Source: Corynebacterium breve
GTDB taxonomy: Bacteria > Actinomycetota > Actinomycetes > Mycobacteriales > Mycobacteriaceae
Assembly: GCF_030252165.1 (NCBI RefSeq)
Contig: NZ_CP126969.1
Coordinates: 1,550,001-1,614,000 of the forward strand
Direction of reading: 5' to 3'
DNA: 64,000 nucleotides
Numbering within the stretch: the first letter of the stretch is position 1; each line of letters starts with the position of its first letter. Position numbers and translations under genes: made by a program. The notes under the pieces were generated by a model. It was not told the origin of the DNA and did no database searches. It saw only the letters and a program-made list of their open reading frames with translations. This document shows positions 39,345 to 48,467 of this stretch, in pieces.

Positions 39345-39375
39345 GACCTCGCACTTGGTGTGCGAGGTCTTTTTG
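39345..39375 (+). terminator. Terminator of the DUF4191 gene
   Basis: Perfect 10-bp inverted repeat GACCTCGCAC / GTGCGAGGTC with a 5-base loop and a TTTTT run. It may also serve the converging transporter gene. Confidence 0.88.
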
Positions 39376-39396
39376 TATCCCTGGGACGTGGAGTTC

Positions 39397-40983
39397 TTAG
39401 AGGCCGCCGACGATCTGGGCGATCAAAATCTTGACGATCATCGCCACTGGGTACATGGTGGCGTAGCCCATGGCCACGCGGGGATCGTTGTTGGTGCGGT
39501 CGTTGGCAAAAGCAAGTACTGCCGGCTGAGTCTGCGCACCAGCGAGTGCGCCCGACAGTTTGGTCCCGCCCATTCGGAAGACCAGGCGCATGACAAGGTA
39601 CATGCCGCCACCGACGATCAGGGTGACGATGACGCCGAGCAGAGCAATGTTGAGCCACGCACCACCCTGGAACGCTGCGAGGATTTGCGTGCCTGCAGAT
39701 ACACCGGCTGCGGCGAGGAACATGAGCAAGCCCAGCTCAGAGAGAACCTGAGTCACGGTATAAGGCAGCGACGTGGTGAAATTTCCGATGCGGCCCACGC
39801 GTCCGAAGACGAGCCCGACGAACAGGGCACCTGCTGCAGCACCGATGGAGAAGGAACCGCCAGGCATCGGGATCGGGAGTTGGCCGATAAAGATGCCCAA
39901 CGCGATGCCTAAACCCAGCGCCACTGGGTTGATGTCTGTGAGTCCGCGGGTGGAGTCGCCGAAGTACTTGCCGATCTCTTCCATCTTGTCTCGCGGGGCA
40001 ACAACACGGATGCGGTCACCGATCTGGAGCAGCTCGGTGTTCTCCGCTAGCAGATCAGTATCACCGCGGCGGATGCGAGACATGTACGCGCCGAACTGCT
40101 TGGCCAGCCTTTCATCCACCTCTTCCACGCGGAGGCCGACGAGTGAGCGGTTGGACAAGGTGATGCGGCGGAAATCGAGTTGTCGCCGGTCAAGCATGAG
40201 CGAGTGCGACGACGTGTGCCCGAGGTACTGGGTCGCGCGGTTGATCAGCGCCTGGGTGCCCACCACCGTGACTAGGTCGCCGTGGTTCAGGCGGGTATCG
40301 ATCTCTGGGATCTCCACCGGTTGGTTTGAGCCGCGGCTAATGCGGGAGAAGATGAGCTCTCCCCCGGCGTATTTCTGCACGTCTTCGATAACAGGCACAT
40401 CTGTTCGCTCAACGCGCAGGGTGCGGTTGATGAGCGGTGCCGGCGCATCGGTGTCCGAAGCGCGCTTGCTCAGTGCAAGGAGTGCAAAACCGAGCATGCC
40501 CAAGACACCGAAGATGTAGCTGATCGCGTAGCCGATTGTCGCCATGGTTTCATCACCTGAGGCATCGCCTGCTGCCGCAAGCGCTGGGGTGTTCGTCGTC
40601 GCGCCTGCGAATACACCCGCGATGGTTGCAATGTCTAGGCCCATCACCCGCCCGACCAAAACTGCAGCGACGGCAGCGGTGACAAAGACTACAACCATGC
40701 CCACGATCGGGCCGATGGAGATTTTTAGGACGTGGAAGAAGTTCGGTCCAGAGCTCACACCAATAGAGAAGGTGAACAGCACCAAGCCAAGTTGGGAAAG
40801 TTCATGGCCAAGAGTTAAGTCTTGGCCGTTGGAAGTCGCGATTGCAGAAACGATGATGGCAAGAAAAAGAACCGCTGCCGCTCCGAGGGCAATACCCCGG
40901 ATGCGAACGCGGCCCACAAGCATTCCGAAACCAACGAGTAATGAGAGAAGAAGAACTTTATTGGCAAGGAGAAACTCCAGCAC
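39397..40983 (-). CDS. AspT/YbjL-type putative transporter with two RCK_C domains
   Basis: 528 residues in the layout of the aspartate:alanine exchanger family: about five membrane helices, two cytoplasmic RCK_C (TrkA-C) domains, then five or six more helices. The first RCK_C runs about 200-270, including LRVERTDVPVIEDV. The second runs about 285-365, including ISLSNR-type residues and ADLLAENTELLQIGDRIRVV-like sequence. The duplicated membrane halves each carry a conserved G/A-rich motif (TNTPALAAA; ALAGAQTQPAVLAFAN). C. glutamicum has a homologue near glnA. The substrate is unknown. It is inserted between the DUF4191 and RDD genes, which are adjacent in mycobacteria. Confidence 0.85.
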   Translation of the reverse strand: MLEFLLANKVLLLSLLVGFGMLVGRVRIRGIALGAAAVLFLAIIVSAIATSNGQDLTLGHELSQLGLVLFTFSIGVSSGPNFFHVLKISIGPIVGMVVVFVTAAVAAVLVGRVMGLDIATIAGVFAGATTNTPALAAAGDASGDETMATIGYAISYIFGVLGMLGFALLALSKRASDTDAPAPLINRTLRVERTDVPVIEDVQKYAGGELIFSRISRGSNQPVEIPEIDTRLNHGDLVTVVGTQALINRATQYLGHTSSHSLMLDRRQLDFRRITLSNRSLVGLRVEEVDERLAKQFGAYMSRIRRGDTDLLAENTELLQIGDRIRVVAPRDKMEEIGKYFGDSTRGLTDINPVALGLGIALGIFIGQLPIPMPGGSFSIGAAAGALFVGLVFGRVGRIGNFTTSLPYTVTQVLSELGLLMFLAAAGVSAGTQILAAFQGGAWLNIALLGVIVTLIVGGGMYLVMRLVFRMGGTKLSGALAGAQTQPAVLAFANDRTNNDPRVAMGYATMYPVAMIVKILIAQIVGGL

Positions 40984-41013
40984 GGCGCTGTTCCTTCAGT
41001 AGTTATGAGGTTG

Positions 41014-41490
41014 TTATCCTCTGACTACTGTAGTGCCAGTGGCGCGGTCGTGCATGCCACGCCCATCGGCATCAACCATGGCTGCAGGCAGCACAAACAT
41101 GGTCAAAAGCGTCCGGACAACTGCGCGCCAGAGGCCTACTTTTGCGCCTCCAATGTCTACTCGCGCAACACCCATACCCAATATCGCCATGCCCGGCGTG
41201 CGTGCAAAGAGCCAGCCGCCGATGATTCCGATGATCATCCAGATCAGAAGCGGCGCGCTGGCACGCCCGCCGAACACATCGGTGAACATAATGAGGAAGT
41301 TGGCAATGATGGACGCAATAATCCAGTCAATTAGGACTGCCCCGGCGCGACGTGCCACCGAGGCTTGCGCGCCTTCACCTTCTTTGGGCAGGCCAAGTTT
41401 TTCACCTGGCCATTTACCTGGGGTTCCTAGATCGTCTTTTTCGCCAGGGATGGCCGGCCCATCGAGCCAGCTGCGGGGTTCTTTTGCCAT
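41014..41490 (-). CDS. RDD family membrane protein
   Basis: 158 residues with a hydrophilic Pro/Gly-rich N-terminus. The RDD domain begins VARRAGAVLIDWIIASIIANFL (Arg and Asp of the name). Two further membrane segments follow (LIWMIIGIIGGWLFA; VVRTLLTMFVLPAAM), then a conserved end DGRGMHDRATGTTVV. It corresponds to Rv2219A next to glnA1. The function is unknown. It is divergent from glnA across a 150-bp region. Confidence 0.87.
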   Translation of the reverse strand: MAKEPRSWLDGPAIPGEKDDLGTPGKWPGEKLGLPKEGEGAQASVARRAGAVLIDWIIASIIANFLIMFTDVFGGRASAPLLIWMIIGIIGGWLFARTPGMAILGMGVARVDIGGAKVGLWRAVVRTLLTMFVLPAAMVDADGRGMHDRATGTTVVRG

Positions 41491-41641
41491 ATGGCCTAGC
41501 CTAGCTGGGGTTCAGGTGTGGCAAAAACTACACCACACGCCCTCAGCTTTGAATGACACTAAGGTGCACGCGTAGACTTGTCACCTAGTTGTAAAGTTGT
41601 CCGTTCTGCACCCCTACCGTCTATCGTCGAGGAGAAAACCT

Positions 41642-43078
41642 GTGGCCTTCGAAACAGTCCAGGATGTCATTAAGTTTATGAAGGACGAGGAAGTCGAATT
41701 CCTTGACGTCCGTTTCACGGATGTTCCGGGCATTGAGCACCACTTCTCTATTCCGGCCAGCGAGTTCGACGAGGACGCAGCAGAAGAAGGCATGCCATTT
41801 GATGGCTCTTCGATCCGAGGCTTTACGACGATCGACGAGTCCGACATGATGCTCTTGCCGGACCCAGCAACCGCAGGTCTTGACCCATTCCGTTCCACGA
41901 AGACGCTCAACATGCAGTTCTTCGTTAACGACCCTTTTACCCGTGAGCCTTTCAGCCGCGACCCACGCAACGTTGCATTGAAAGCTGAGGAATACCTGCA
42001 GTCCACCGGCATCGCTGACACCTGCTCGATGGGTGCCGAGGCGGAGTTCTATGTCTTTGACAAGGTCAAGTACCAGGCAGAGGCAAACATGGCGTTCTAT
42101 GAGCTGGATTCTGCGTCCGGTTGGTGGAACCGCGGCAAGGACACCGAGCTCGACGGCACCCCAAACCTGGGCAACAAGACCCGCATGAAGGGTGGCTATT
42201 TCCCAGTCGCGCCAGCCGACGATTCCGTTGAGCTGCGCGACGCCATGGTGAAGAAGCTCATGGAGACTGGCTTCCACCTCGAGCGCTTCCACCACGAGGT
42301 GGGCACCGGTGGGCAGCAGGAGATTAACTACCGCTTTAACACCCTGCTGCACGCAGCAGACGACATGCAGCGATTCAAGTACGTCATCAAGAACACTGCT
42401 CGCCAGCACGGCAAGGTTGCAACCTTCATGCCGAAGCCACTGGCAGGCGACAACGGTTCCGGCATGCACGTGCACCAGTCTTTGTGGAAGGACGGCGAGC
42501 CACTCTTCTACGACGAGTCCGGCTACGGCGGCCTGTCCGACATGGCGCGCTTCTACATCGGCGGCATCCTGCATCACGCAGGCGCTGTATTGGCGTTTAC
42601 CAACCCAACGCTGAACTCCTACCACCGCTTGGTCAAAGGCTACGAGGCACCGATCAACCTGGTGTACTCCCAGCGCAACCGCTCCGCGGCAGTGCGCATC
42701 CCGATCACCGGCTCCAACCCTAAGGCAAAGCGCATCGAGTTCCGCGCACCAGACCCATCGGGCAACCCATACTTGGGCTTCGCCGCGATGCTCATGGCTG
42801 GACTGGACGGCATCAAGAACCGCATCGAGCCACACGCACCTGTGGACAAGGACCTCTACGAGCTGCCCCCAGAGGAAGCGAAGTCGATTCCACAGGCACC
42901 GACCTCACTGGAAGAATCCCTCAAGGCGCTGGAAAACGACTTCGAGTTCCTCACCGAGGGCGACGTATTCACCCAGGACCTCATCGATGCCTACATCGAG
43001 CTGAAGTACGAAAACGAGATCCAACCGGCTCGCGTTCGTCCTACCCCGCTTGAGTTTGAGATGTACTTCGACTGCTAG
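41642..43078 (+). CDS. glnA: Glutamine synthetase type I
   Basis: 478 residues from GTG 41642 ([16 protein letters not shown]) after CGAGGAGAAAACC. All GS-I signatures are visible: [12 protein letters not shown], the ATP-binding [18 protein letters not shown], and the catalytic-loop region. The adenylylation tyrosine is in [13 protein letters not shown], near residue 405. Subunits form dodecamers that make glutamine from glutamate and ammonia. The adenylylation site fits control by GlnE, encoded 11 kb further on. The upstream region contains TCTATCG, a possible half-site for AmtR, but no complete box is evident. Confidence 0.97.
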   Translation: MAFETVQDVIKFMKDEEVEFLDVRFTDVPGIEHHFSIPASEFDEDAAEEGMPFDGSSIRGFTTIDESDMMLLPDPATAGLDPFRSTKTLNMQFFVNDPFTREPFSRDPRNVALKAEEYLQSTGIADTCSMGAEAEFYVFDKVKYQAEANMAFYELDSASGWWNRGKDTELDGTPNLGNKTRMKGGYFPVAPADDSVELRDAMVKKLMETGFHLERFHHEVGTGGQQEINYRFNTLLHAADDMQRFKYVIKNTARQHGKVATFMPKPLAGDNGSGMHVHQSLWKDGEPLFYDESGYGGLSDMARFYIGGILHHAGAVLAFTNPTLNSYHRLVKGYEAPINLVYSQRNRSAAVRIPITGSNPKAKRIEFRAPDPSGNPYLGFAAMLMAGLDGIKNRIEPHAPVDKDLYELPPEEAKSIPQAPTSLEESLKALENDFEFLTEGDVFTQDLIDAYIELKYENEIQPARVRPTPLEFEMYFDC

Positions 43079-43093
43079 TCGTTATTCACTGAG

Positions 43094-43130
43094 AACCCCT
43101 CGACCCGCAACAGGTCAAGGGGTCTTCTTG
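43094..43130 (+). terminator. Terminator of glnA
   Basis: Inverted repeat ACCCCTCGACC / GGTCAAGGGGT (one mismatch) with a 7-base loop, followed by CTTCTTGT, 16 bp after the glnA stop. Confidence 0.8.
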
Positions 43131-43143
43131 TGTGCGCACGTCG

Positions 43144-43627
43144 TTACAGTTCACCCACGTCCACCTGCAGCCCGGCTTCATTCGCACTCATTGGCAAGGT
43201 GTTGTTGGAAATCGCCAGGGTGCCTTCCGGCGTGAGCGTAAAGGTCGCGGACCCAGGAACCGTGTGCCCGGCTGCGCGTGGCCCTTCCAAGACTTCGTAG
43301 GAAACCTCGACCGAGTTGTCTCCCACCGGAGTCACCGCGACCACTCGCTCCTGCATAAGCGGTGCCGGCTCGGAGATCGGAACTCCTTGGTGGAAGAACA
43401 CCACACCTTGGCGTAGCGAGTTACCCGTTCCTACCCCGCCCGCAATTACTGACCAGCTCAGATCGGCGCACGGGTCGAAGTGTTCGTCGACAATGCTCAG
43501 CGCGAACTGCTCTCCTTCTCCAGCGATGATCGGTAACGAGTCAACTCTGCCCAGCGGGTTCTTCAGCTCCGCACCCGCTCAACACCAAGAACGCCGCAGA
43601 CACTACCGCCGTTTCTCGTAGTCTCAC
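43144..43627 (-). pseudogene. LppP/LprE-type lipoprotein, frameshifted at the lipobox
   Basis: A GTG start near 43627 gives a classic lipoprotein signal, MRLRETAVVSAAFLVLSGC, but that frame stops at TGA 43541-43543. The adjoining frame, without a start, continues RVDSLPIIAGEGEQFALSIV, then HFDPCADLSWSVIAGG, VFFHQGVPISEPAPL and a C-terminal strand-rich part ending GLQVDVGEL. That pattern (CADLSW, FFHxG) is typical of LppP/LprE-family secreted lipoproteins. Removing one base just after the lipobox Cys (near 43568-43573) fuses the two parts in frame. About 155 residues would result. It is either a recently broken gene or a sequence error. Confidence 0.75.
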
Positions 43628-43778
43628 CTTCCCTCTTCCCGACACTTCACACAGTAATCATTTATCACTCTATCCACTCAGTGTCGCACCTGCACCATAA
43701 ATAACCACTTATTCCCGCAATCAAGCAAACTGGGATATTGTTGCCGTGTGAAGTTTCGTGCATTAGCCATAGTTCTAT

Positions 43779-45236
43779 ATGGCATTTCTCGTTTCGGATC
43801 CGGTGGCGGGGGCCGCGGATGAATCGTCGGTAAGTACCCTTTGTAAGCCTGTCCACGTCCTGCAGGCTGCGGGCACCGGTGAAAGCAGGCGGGATCACAC
43901 GCCCATTGCTCAGGAAGTATTCGCCAATGGGTGGAACCCCGCGTTGGAATTAGAGAACTCGCTGGGCGAAGAAAACATTGGGTCTTTCAACATCAGCTAC
44001 CCCGCATCGTTGGGAGCCATCAGCGTACTTGCCGGCGACGAATTCGGCTACGAGATGTCCACGTTTGGCGAGTCCGTGCTGGCCGGCGAGCAAGTGGCAA
44101 CTCAGGAAATCACCGCGGTGCACGCCGCCTGCCCACACACCAAGTACATCCTGGTTGGCTACTCGCAGGGCTCGTCGGTGGTAGGCAACGTTGCAGCTAA
44201 CATCGCGGCCGGCACTGTAGCGGACGTGCACCCTGACGATATTGCAGCAGTCCTCTTGGTCGCCGATCCAGGACGTTCGCTTGTCGACGACTCCCCCACC
44301 CCGTCCCCGTCTGTTGTCTACGGGCCAATCCCGCCCGGTGTTGTGGGCCAAAATCAGGAGATCATCAACGGTGGCGGTACCCAAGTGTTGCCCGAGCGCG
44401 TCGGCATGACCGGACCGCGAGGACAAAGCTTTGATGGTTTGCACGGCAAGGTCTTCTCGCTGTGCCACGAGAACGATATGGCGTGTTCGAGCCTGCAAGA
44501 TTCGGTGGTACTCGCCATCGCAGATCACGCTGGACGCATCGAGAATCCCGGACCTGGCGATGTCGAGACCGGACCAATTTTGCAGGCCTTTTTCGATGAG
44601 GTAAATGCTGGCACGCCGATCGGCAAGGCAGCAAGGAACGCCGGACTCACCCACCGACAAGTTCTCGCGCTGATTGATATGGCACTGGAAGTCCGCGAGT
44701 TTGCAGGGCTCGCCTATTCTCATTCTGGCGGCGGCCTGACTCGCGCACAGTTCCTCGCGATAACAGCAATCGCAGCGCTTCCTCACCTCGCTCACGAGGG
44801 AGTCACCGCGGAATACCTTGGGCCCGTGTTGACGGGCATCGCCGATCAAATTCGCGATGTCGCGCCTAACGCGGCCAGTCGAATCTATTCGGAAGTACGA
44901 ACTCTGTGCGCCATCGACGAGGGCTTGGTCCCCAACGCAGAGTCACTGAAGGTTTCGCGGCAAGAAAGGGCATTCAATGCGGTTGAGGCCGCGGGTGAAG
45001 GTGTTGCTCGCGCGACCGGACTGGATCGAATAATGGAGTCTCCCGACCACGCCAACCTTGTCCATTCGGCAGCGCTTGCAGGCGGATTCGGCCCCAGCCA
45101 CATGACCTACTACCGCGGCGGATACTCCATCAACGGGCTCAGCGGACAGGACTACGGCGAGCAGTGGCTTAAGGACGTCGCTGCCGCGGTCATCGCCGGC
45201 GAGTCCAGGACGCTGGGAAGCCCGACCGAGATCTAG
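43779..45236 (+). CDS. Cutinase-family serine esterase with long C-terminal extension
   Basis: 485 residues from ATG 43779. The cutinase-like alpha/beta-hydrolase part covers roughly residues 20-255. It has HVLQAAGTGESR near the start, the nucleophile Ser in LVGYSQGSSVVG, and the acid in LCHENDMACSS with flanking disulfide-type Cys. His in IADHAGRI is the probable third residue. About 220 further residues of no known family follow, rich in helices. The N-terminus MAFLVSDPVAGAADES looks like the second half of a signal peptide. A GTG at 43748 encodes the missing first half in another frame, so a frameshift is suspected. Such enzymes act on esters in the cell envelope; the substrate is unknown. 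Confidence 0.75.
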   Translation: MAFLVSDPVAGAADESSVSTLCKPVHVLQAAGTGESRRDHTPIAQEVFANGWNPALELENSLGEENIGSFNISYPASLGAISVLAGDEFGYEMSTFGESVLAGEQVATQEITAVHAACPHTKYILVGYSQGSSVVGNVAANIAAGTVADVHPDDIAAVLLVADPGRSLVDDSPTPSPSVVYGPIPPGVVGQNQEIINGGGTQVLPERVGMTGPRGQSFDGLHGKVFSLCHENDMACSSLQDSVVLAIADHAGRIENPGPGDVETGPILQAFFDEVNAGTPIGKAARNAGLTHRQVLALIDMALEVREFAGLAYSHSGGGLTRAQFLAITAIAALPHLAHEGVTAEYLGPVLTGIADQIRDVAPNAASRIYSEVRTLCAIDEGLVPNAESLKVSRQERAFNAVEAAGEGVARATGLDRIMESPDHANLVHSAALAGGFGPSHMTYYRGGYSINGLSGQDYGEQWLKDVAAAVIAGESRTLGSPTEI

Positions 45237-45763
45237 TTCCGCTTTTCAAACCCCATCCGGGGCGTAAACGCCTTTGGGTGTTTGCGCTGGGCGGCCGCAT
45301 CGGCAATAACAAGACGCCACTTAGGGTTAGTTACCGGCATGTGGGCGATTGAGAACCAGCCGACTTCAACGGATTCGTCGTCGCCAACTGCTGGCTCTTG
45401 AAAAGGATCACCGTCTACTTCGAGCCGCAGCGCGATAGACATGTAGCTTGCTTGGTCACCATTGGCGTGTACTACGGGGCCGACGGCGCCCACACCGAGC
45501 AGCGCAGCTGGCTTGGTCTTGATGGTGGTTTCTTCCTCGGTTTCACGGACTGCGGTGACGTGGGCCTCTTCGCCAGGATCGCAGATGCCTGTAATAGGAG
45601 TCCACTGTCCGTTGTCTGAACGCTTCACCAACAGAACTTCCGGTACCGCCCATGGAGAATCATCGGTTGAATCGCGCAGCACTACCGCAGTCACTGCGGG
45701 GAGCCACATTGGGTCGTGACCAATCTTCTTACGGGTCTCAACAATGAATTCGGGGATCGGCAT
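45233..45763 (-). CDS. NUDIX hydrolase
   Basis: 176 residues with a Nudix box in GICDPGEEAHVTAVRETEEE (G-x5-E-x7-REx-EE pattern, preserved). The preceding strand WLPAVTAVVLRD and WTPITGI are typical of the fold. It cleaves nucleoside diphosphates linked to another moiety; the substrate cannot be told. The stop overlaps the cutinase gene's stop by four bases. It is divergent from the envelope-protein cluster. Confidence 0.87.
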   Translation of the reverse strand: MPIPEFIVETRKKIGHDPMWLPAVTAVVLRDSTDDSPWAVPEVLLVKRSDNGQWTPITGICDPGEEAHVTAVRETEEETTIKTKPAALLGVGAVGPVVHANGDQASYMSIALRLEVDGDPFQEPAVGDDESVEVGWFSIAHMPVTNPKWRLVIADAAAQRKHPKAFTPRMGFEKRN

Positions 45764-45977
45764 CGAGGGGGCCTTTCTGGCAGGAGAGATAGTCCAAACC
45801 AGTGTAACGGGAACAAATCAGCACACCGATTACTTCAATAGATGAACACAGGTGCAGACCGGGTTCATCGACTCTGAAATGGTTTCTCTGTATAAGATGT
45901 CGAAGCTTGATTAGTCCAGTACTCTGTGGCTACACGCATTGTCCAATTAGTAAATTCACAGAAAGAGGTTGTCGGAG

Positions 45978-47297
45978 ATGTCCTCGGATAAGCCCTTTAA
46001 CGAAAACCCTTATGGCTCCGGAGCAAACGGAAGCACCCCATCCGAGGGCAACACGGGGCAGGCACCATCAAATCCCTACGGCCAACAGCCCCCGCAGCAG
46101 CCAGCCTCCAACAATCCTTATGGTGCGAACCCTTCCGCGTCGCCTCAGCCTCCTGCACCAAATCCGTACGGTCAGCAGCCACCTGCCGGAAGCAACGATC
46201 AGACCCAGCAGTTCAATGTAGGGTCTCAGCAACCTGGCGGCTACGGTCAGCAGCAAGGACCGACTCACGGCGGGACCAACGATAATGAGACCCGTGCGTT
46301 TGGCTCTGTTGGCTCAGGTTATGGGCAGCAACCTGGCGGATACGGCCAGCAAGCGGGTGGTTACGGCCAGCAAGCGGGTGGTTACGGCCAGCCAACTGGT
46401 GCTCAACAGCCAGGTGGACAGTACAACTTCGGTGCTCCCGGCGGACCGGGCGCACCAGGGGTCCCAAGTTCTACCGCTGCTGCTTCTTCCGGCTCCAACA
46501 AGACAGTCATGATCGTCATCGGTGTCATCGCCGCTGTTGCGATCGCCGCGATCGTCGCCGCCTTCGCGTTGCTTGGCGGCAAGGATGATCCAGCCCCGAA
46601 CCCGATCGCCCAACCTGTACCAACCTCGGAGTCGGCGCCTACCTCTGAGGCCGCGCCATCCGAGACGGAGTCCTCGGCTCCATCGTCGAGCGAGAAGCCA
46701 ACCTCCGCGGCAGCAGCTCCGAGTGGTAACGATATTCCTGATGACTCCACCGGTGAGGACTATGGCAGCCTGATCTTCGATATTGAGCTTCCAGAAGCAA
46801 TGGCGAACCAGATAGATTCAGACCTTTTCATCGAGTCCAAGCTAGATAAGTACAAGGAGCCGCTTTACCCGGGAATGGATTACGGCTTGAAGCTCGTGAT
46901 GAAGCCGAACGCACTGGACGATCCGGCTGCAGTCATCGAAGGCGTGAACAACATGACCAAGCACTGGTGCTTCTACAACGTCAGTGTCGAATCCCAGCGT
47001 TACTCCGACACGTCTCTCGGTGTCAACCGCGCATGTGAAGAGGAAGCCGATGTTGATGAGTTTGTCTCGGTGATCGACGCGGTGAAAGATTACGAGCCTC
47101 GCTCCATCGATCAAGGAATTGGCCTCGGGGAAGATTACTCAGTCAACTTCTTCGATGTCCAGGAAGGCGAAATCGAGTCTAAATACGGGGATATGGTCGG
47201 CCCTGACGGCGTCCGCATCGGTGTCACCTTCTTCATCGACGGTGGCGACTGGAAAGATTACACGCTCACCCCTGACGGTCTAGTAGCTGACGAGTAA
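45978..47297 (+). CDS. Membrane-anchored envelope protein, Gln/Gly/Pro-rich N-terminus (cluster member 1)
   Basis: 439 residues from ATG 45978, chosen because GAAAGAGG lies nine bases upstream; a TTG at 45969 is less likely. The first ~175 residues are low-complexity and cytoplasmic, with NPYG-QQP motifs and tandem GGYGQQA repeats. A single membrane helix follows (VMIVIGVIAAVAIAAIVAAF), then a Ser/Thr/Pro/Glu linker. The ~185-residue extracytoplasmic domain begins IPDDSTGEDYGSLIFDIELP. It has two Cys 22 residues apart (HWCFYN; RACEEE) and ends YTLTPDGLVADE. The next gene encodes the same layout. No known family is recognised. Confidence 0.75.
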   Translation: MSSDKPFNENPYGSGANGSTPSEGNTGQAPSNPYGQQPPQQPASNNPYGANPSASPQPPAPNPYGQQPPAGSNDQTQQFNVGSQQPGGYGQQQGPTHGGTNDNETRAFGSVGSGYGQQPGGYGQQAGGYGQQAGGYGQPTGAQQPGGQYNFGAPGGPGAPGVPSSTAAASSGSNKTVMIVIGVIAAVAIAAIVAAFALLGGKDDPAPNPIAQPVPTSESAPTSEAAPSETESSAPSSSEKPTSAAAAPSGNDIPDDSTGEDYGSLIFDIELPEAMANQIDSDLFIESKLDKYKEPLYPGMDYGLKLVMKPNALDDPAAVIEGVNNMTKHWCFYNVSVESQRYSDTSLGVNRACEEEADVDEFVSVIDAVKDYEPRSIDQGIGLGEDYSVNFFDVQEGEIESKYGDMVGPDGVRIGVTFFIDGGDWKDYTLTPDGLVADE

Positions 47298-47302
47298 AAC
47301 GC

Positions 47303-48418
47303 ATGTCGGATCTTTACAGCACGCCCAATTACCCCTACGGGCCTCCTCCACAAGAACCTCAAGCTCCAGCACCGGAACCAGCCGAGACGCCATTTTCTGA
47401 GCCACCTGCGGAAACGCATGCGGAACCACCGGCATCACCATTCGCTGCACCCCCTGCTCCGACACATGCAACACCCACGCCCGTAGCCGAGTCCAACCCG
47501 TTCGCCGCTGGTCCCCCACCAGCATCGTTGGAGCCTAGCTCCGCAGAGGAGTTCGGGGCGGAGGGGTCGTCGTCAAGCAGCGATGCTGATACGACAAACA
47601 AGGCCGCTGTCATCGCGATCGCCGTACTTGCGGTGCTGACCATCGCAGCTCTCATTGCTGCAGCCGTTGTATTCTTCCGCGCACGAGGAGGCGATGACGC
47701 CCCGGAGCCGAATCCCATCGCGATGTCGGGCACTCCTACGTCAGGCGAGGAACCTGCCCCTTCCGAAGACCCTTCCCCAACAGATGCACCAGCCGAGGGG
47801 GTTCCAGGAGTGGATATTCCTGATGACTCAACCGGTGATGATGATGGCGGCTCGCTCATCATGTCGATCGACATGCCTCAGAACATGATCGAATCGATGG
47901 ATCCAGATGTCTTCTCCGACGGTATTCTGAACAAGTCTAAGAACCCACCTATCGCGGGCCAGCACTACAGTCTGCAGCTGACGATCATGCCGGGTGTGCT
48001 CGAAGAGGACCCTGATGAGCTCTTTGAAGCAATTAACGAGTACACCTCGAATTACTGCTTCAGCTGGATTGACGTCGTTGAGCAAGAGTCCAACATGCAC
48101 AACAGCGTCTTTAAAACAAGCAAGGCCTGCTACCAGGACACCAATTCCGAAGAAGTCCTGGCTGTGTGGAACTCAATCGCGGATCTTCACGGCGTGCTCA
48201 ATAACTACAGCCCGTTTGAGATTCGCTCAGATTATTCTGGTGGCACCTCGTACGCAGTCACCCCAGAGCTCGCCGATGGAGCCCAGTTCGGTACGGAGTA
48301 TGGCCACCTCCGTGCGCCCGAGGGTGTGCAGAGTATTGAGGTCTCCTTCATCGACGAGCTGAACGAGTTCTGGATGTACGAAATCACCCCAGACGGAGTG
48401 AAACAGACGAACACCTAG
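47303..48418 (+). CDS. Membrane-anchored envelope protein, Pro-rich N-terminus (cluster member 2)
   Basis: 371 residues, starting five bases after member 1, so translation is coupled. Proline/alanine-rich cytoplasmic region, membrane helix (AAVIAIAVLAVLTIAALIAA), acidic linker. The extracytoplasmic domain is homologous to member 1: IPDDSTGDDDGGSLIMSIDMP aligns with the equivalent start, two Cys 24 residues apart (NYCFSW; KACYQD), and an end YEITPDGVKQ. The shared domain indicates a gene duplication. The function is unknown. An export or envelope-sensing role is only a guess. Confidence 0.75.
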   Translation: MSDLYSTPNYPYGPPPQEPQAPAPEPAETPFSEPPAETHAEPPASPFAAPPAPTHATPTPVAESNPFAAGPPPASLEPSSAEEFGAEGSSSSSDADTTNKAAVIAIAVLAVLTIAALIAAAVVFFRARGGDDAPEPNPIAMSGTPTSGEEPAPSEDPSPTDAPAEGVPGVDIPDDSTGDDDGGSLIMSIDMPQNMIESMDPDVFSDGILNKSKNPPIAGQHYSLQLTIMPGVLEEDPDELFEAINEYTSNYCFSWIDVVEQESNMHNSVFKTSKACYQDTNSEEVLAVWNSIADLHGVLNNYSPFEIRSDYSGGTSYAVTPELADGAQFGTEYGHLRAPEGVQSIEVSFIDELNEFWMYEITPDGVKQTNT

Positions 48419-48467
48419 CGTGGCTATTCTGCACTTACTCTCGCTCGGAGTAAGCTATGCAATTACT

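Noticed and set aside
41491..41641. AmtR box upstream of glnA
   Set aside because: Only a half-site-like TCTATCG is present at about 41622-41628; no full palindrome was seen, so no site is reported.
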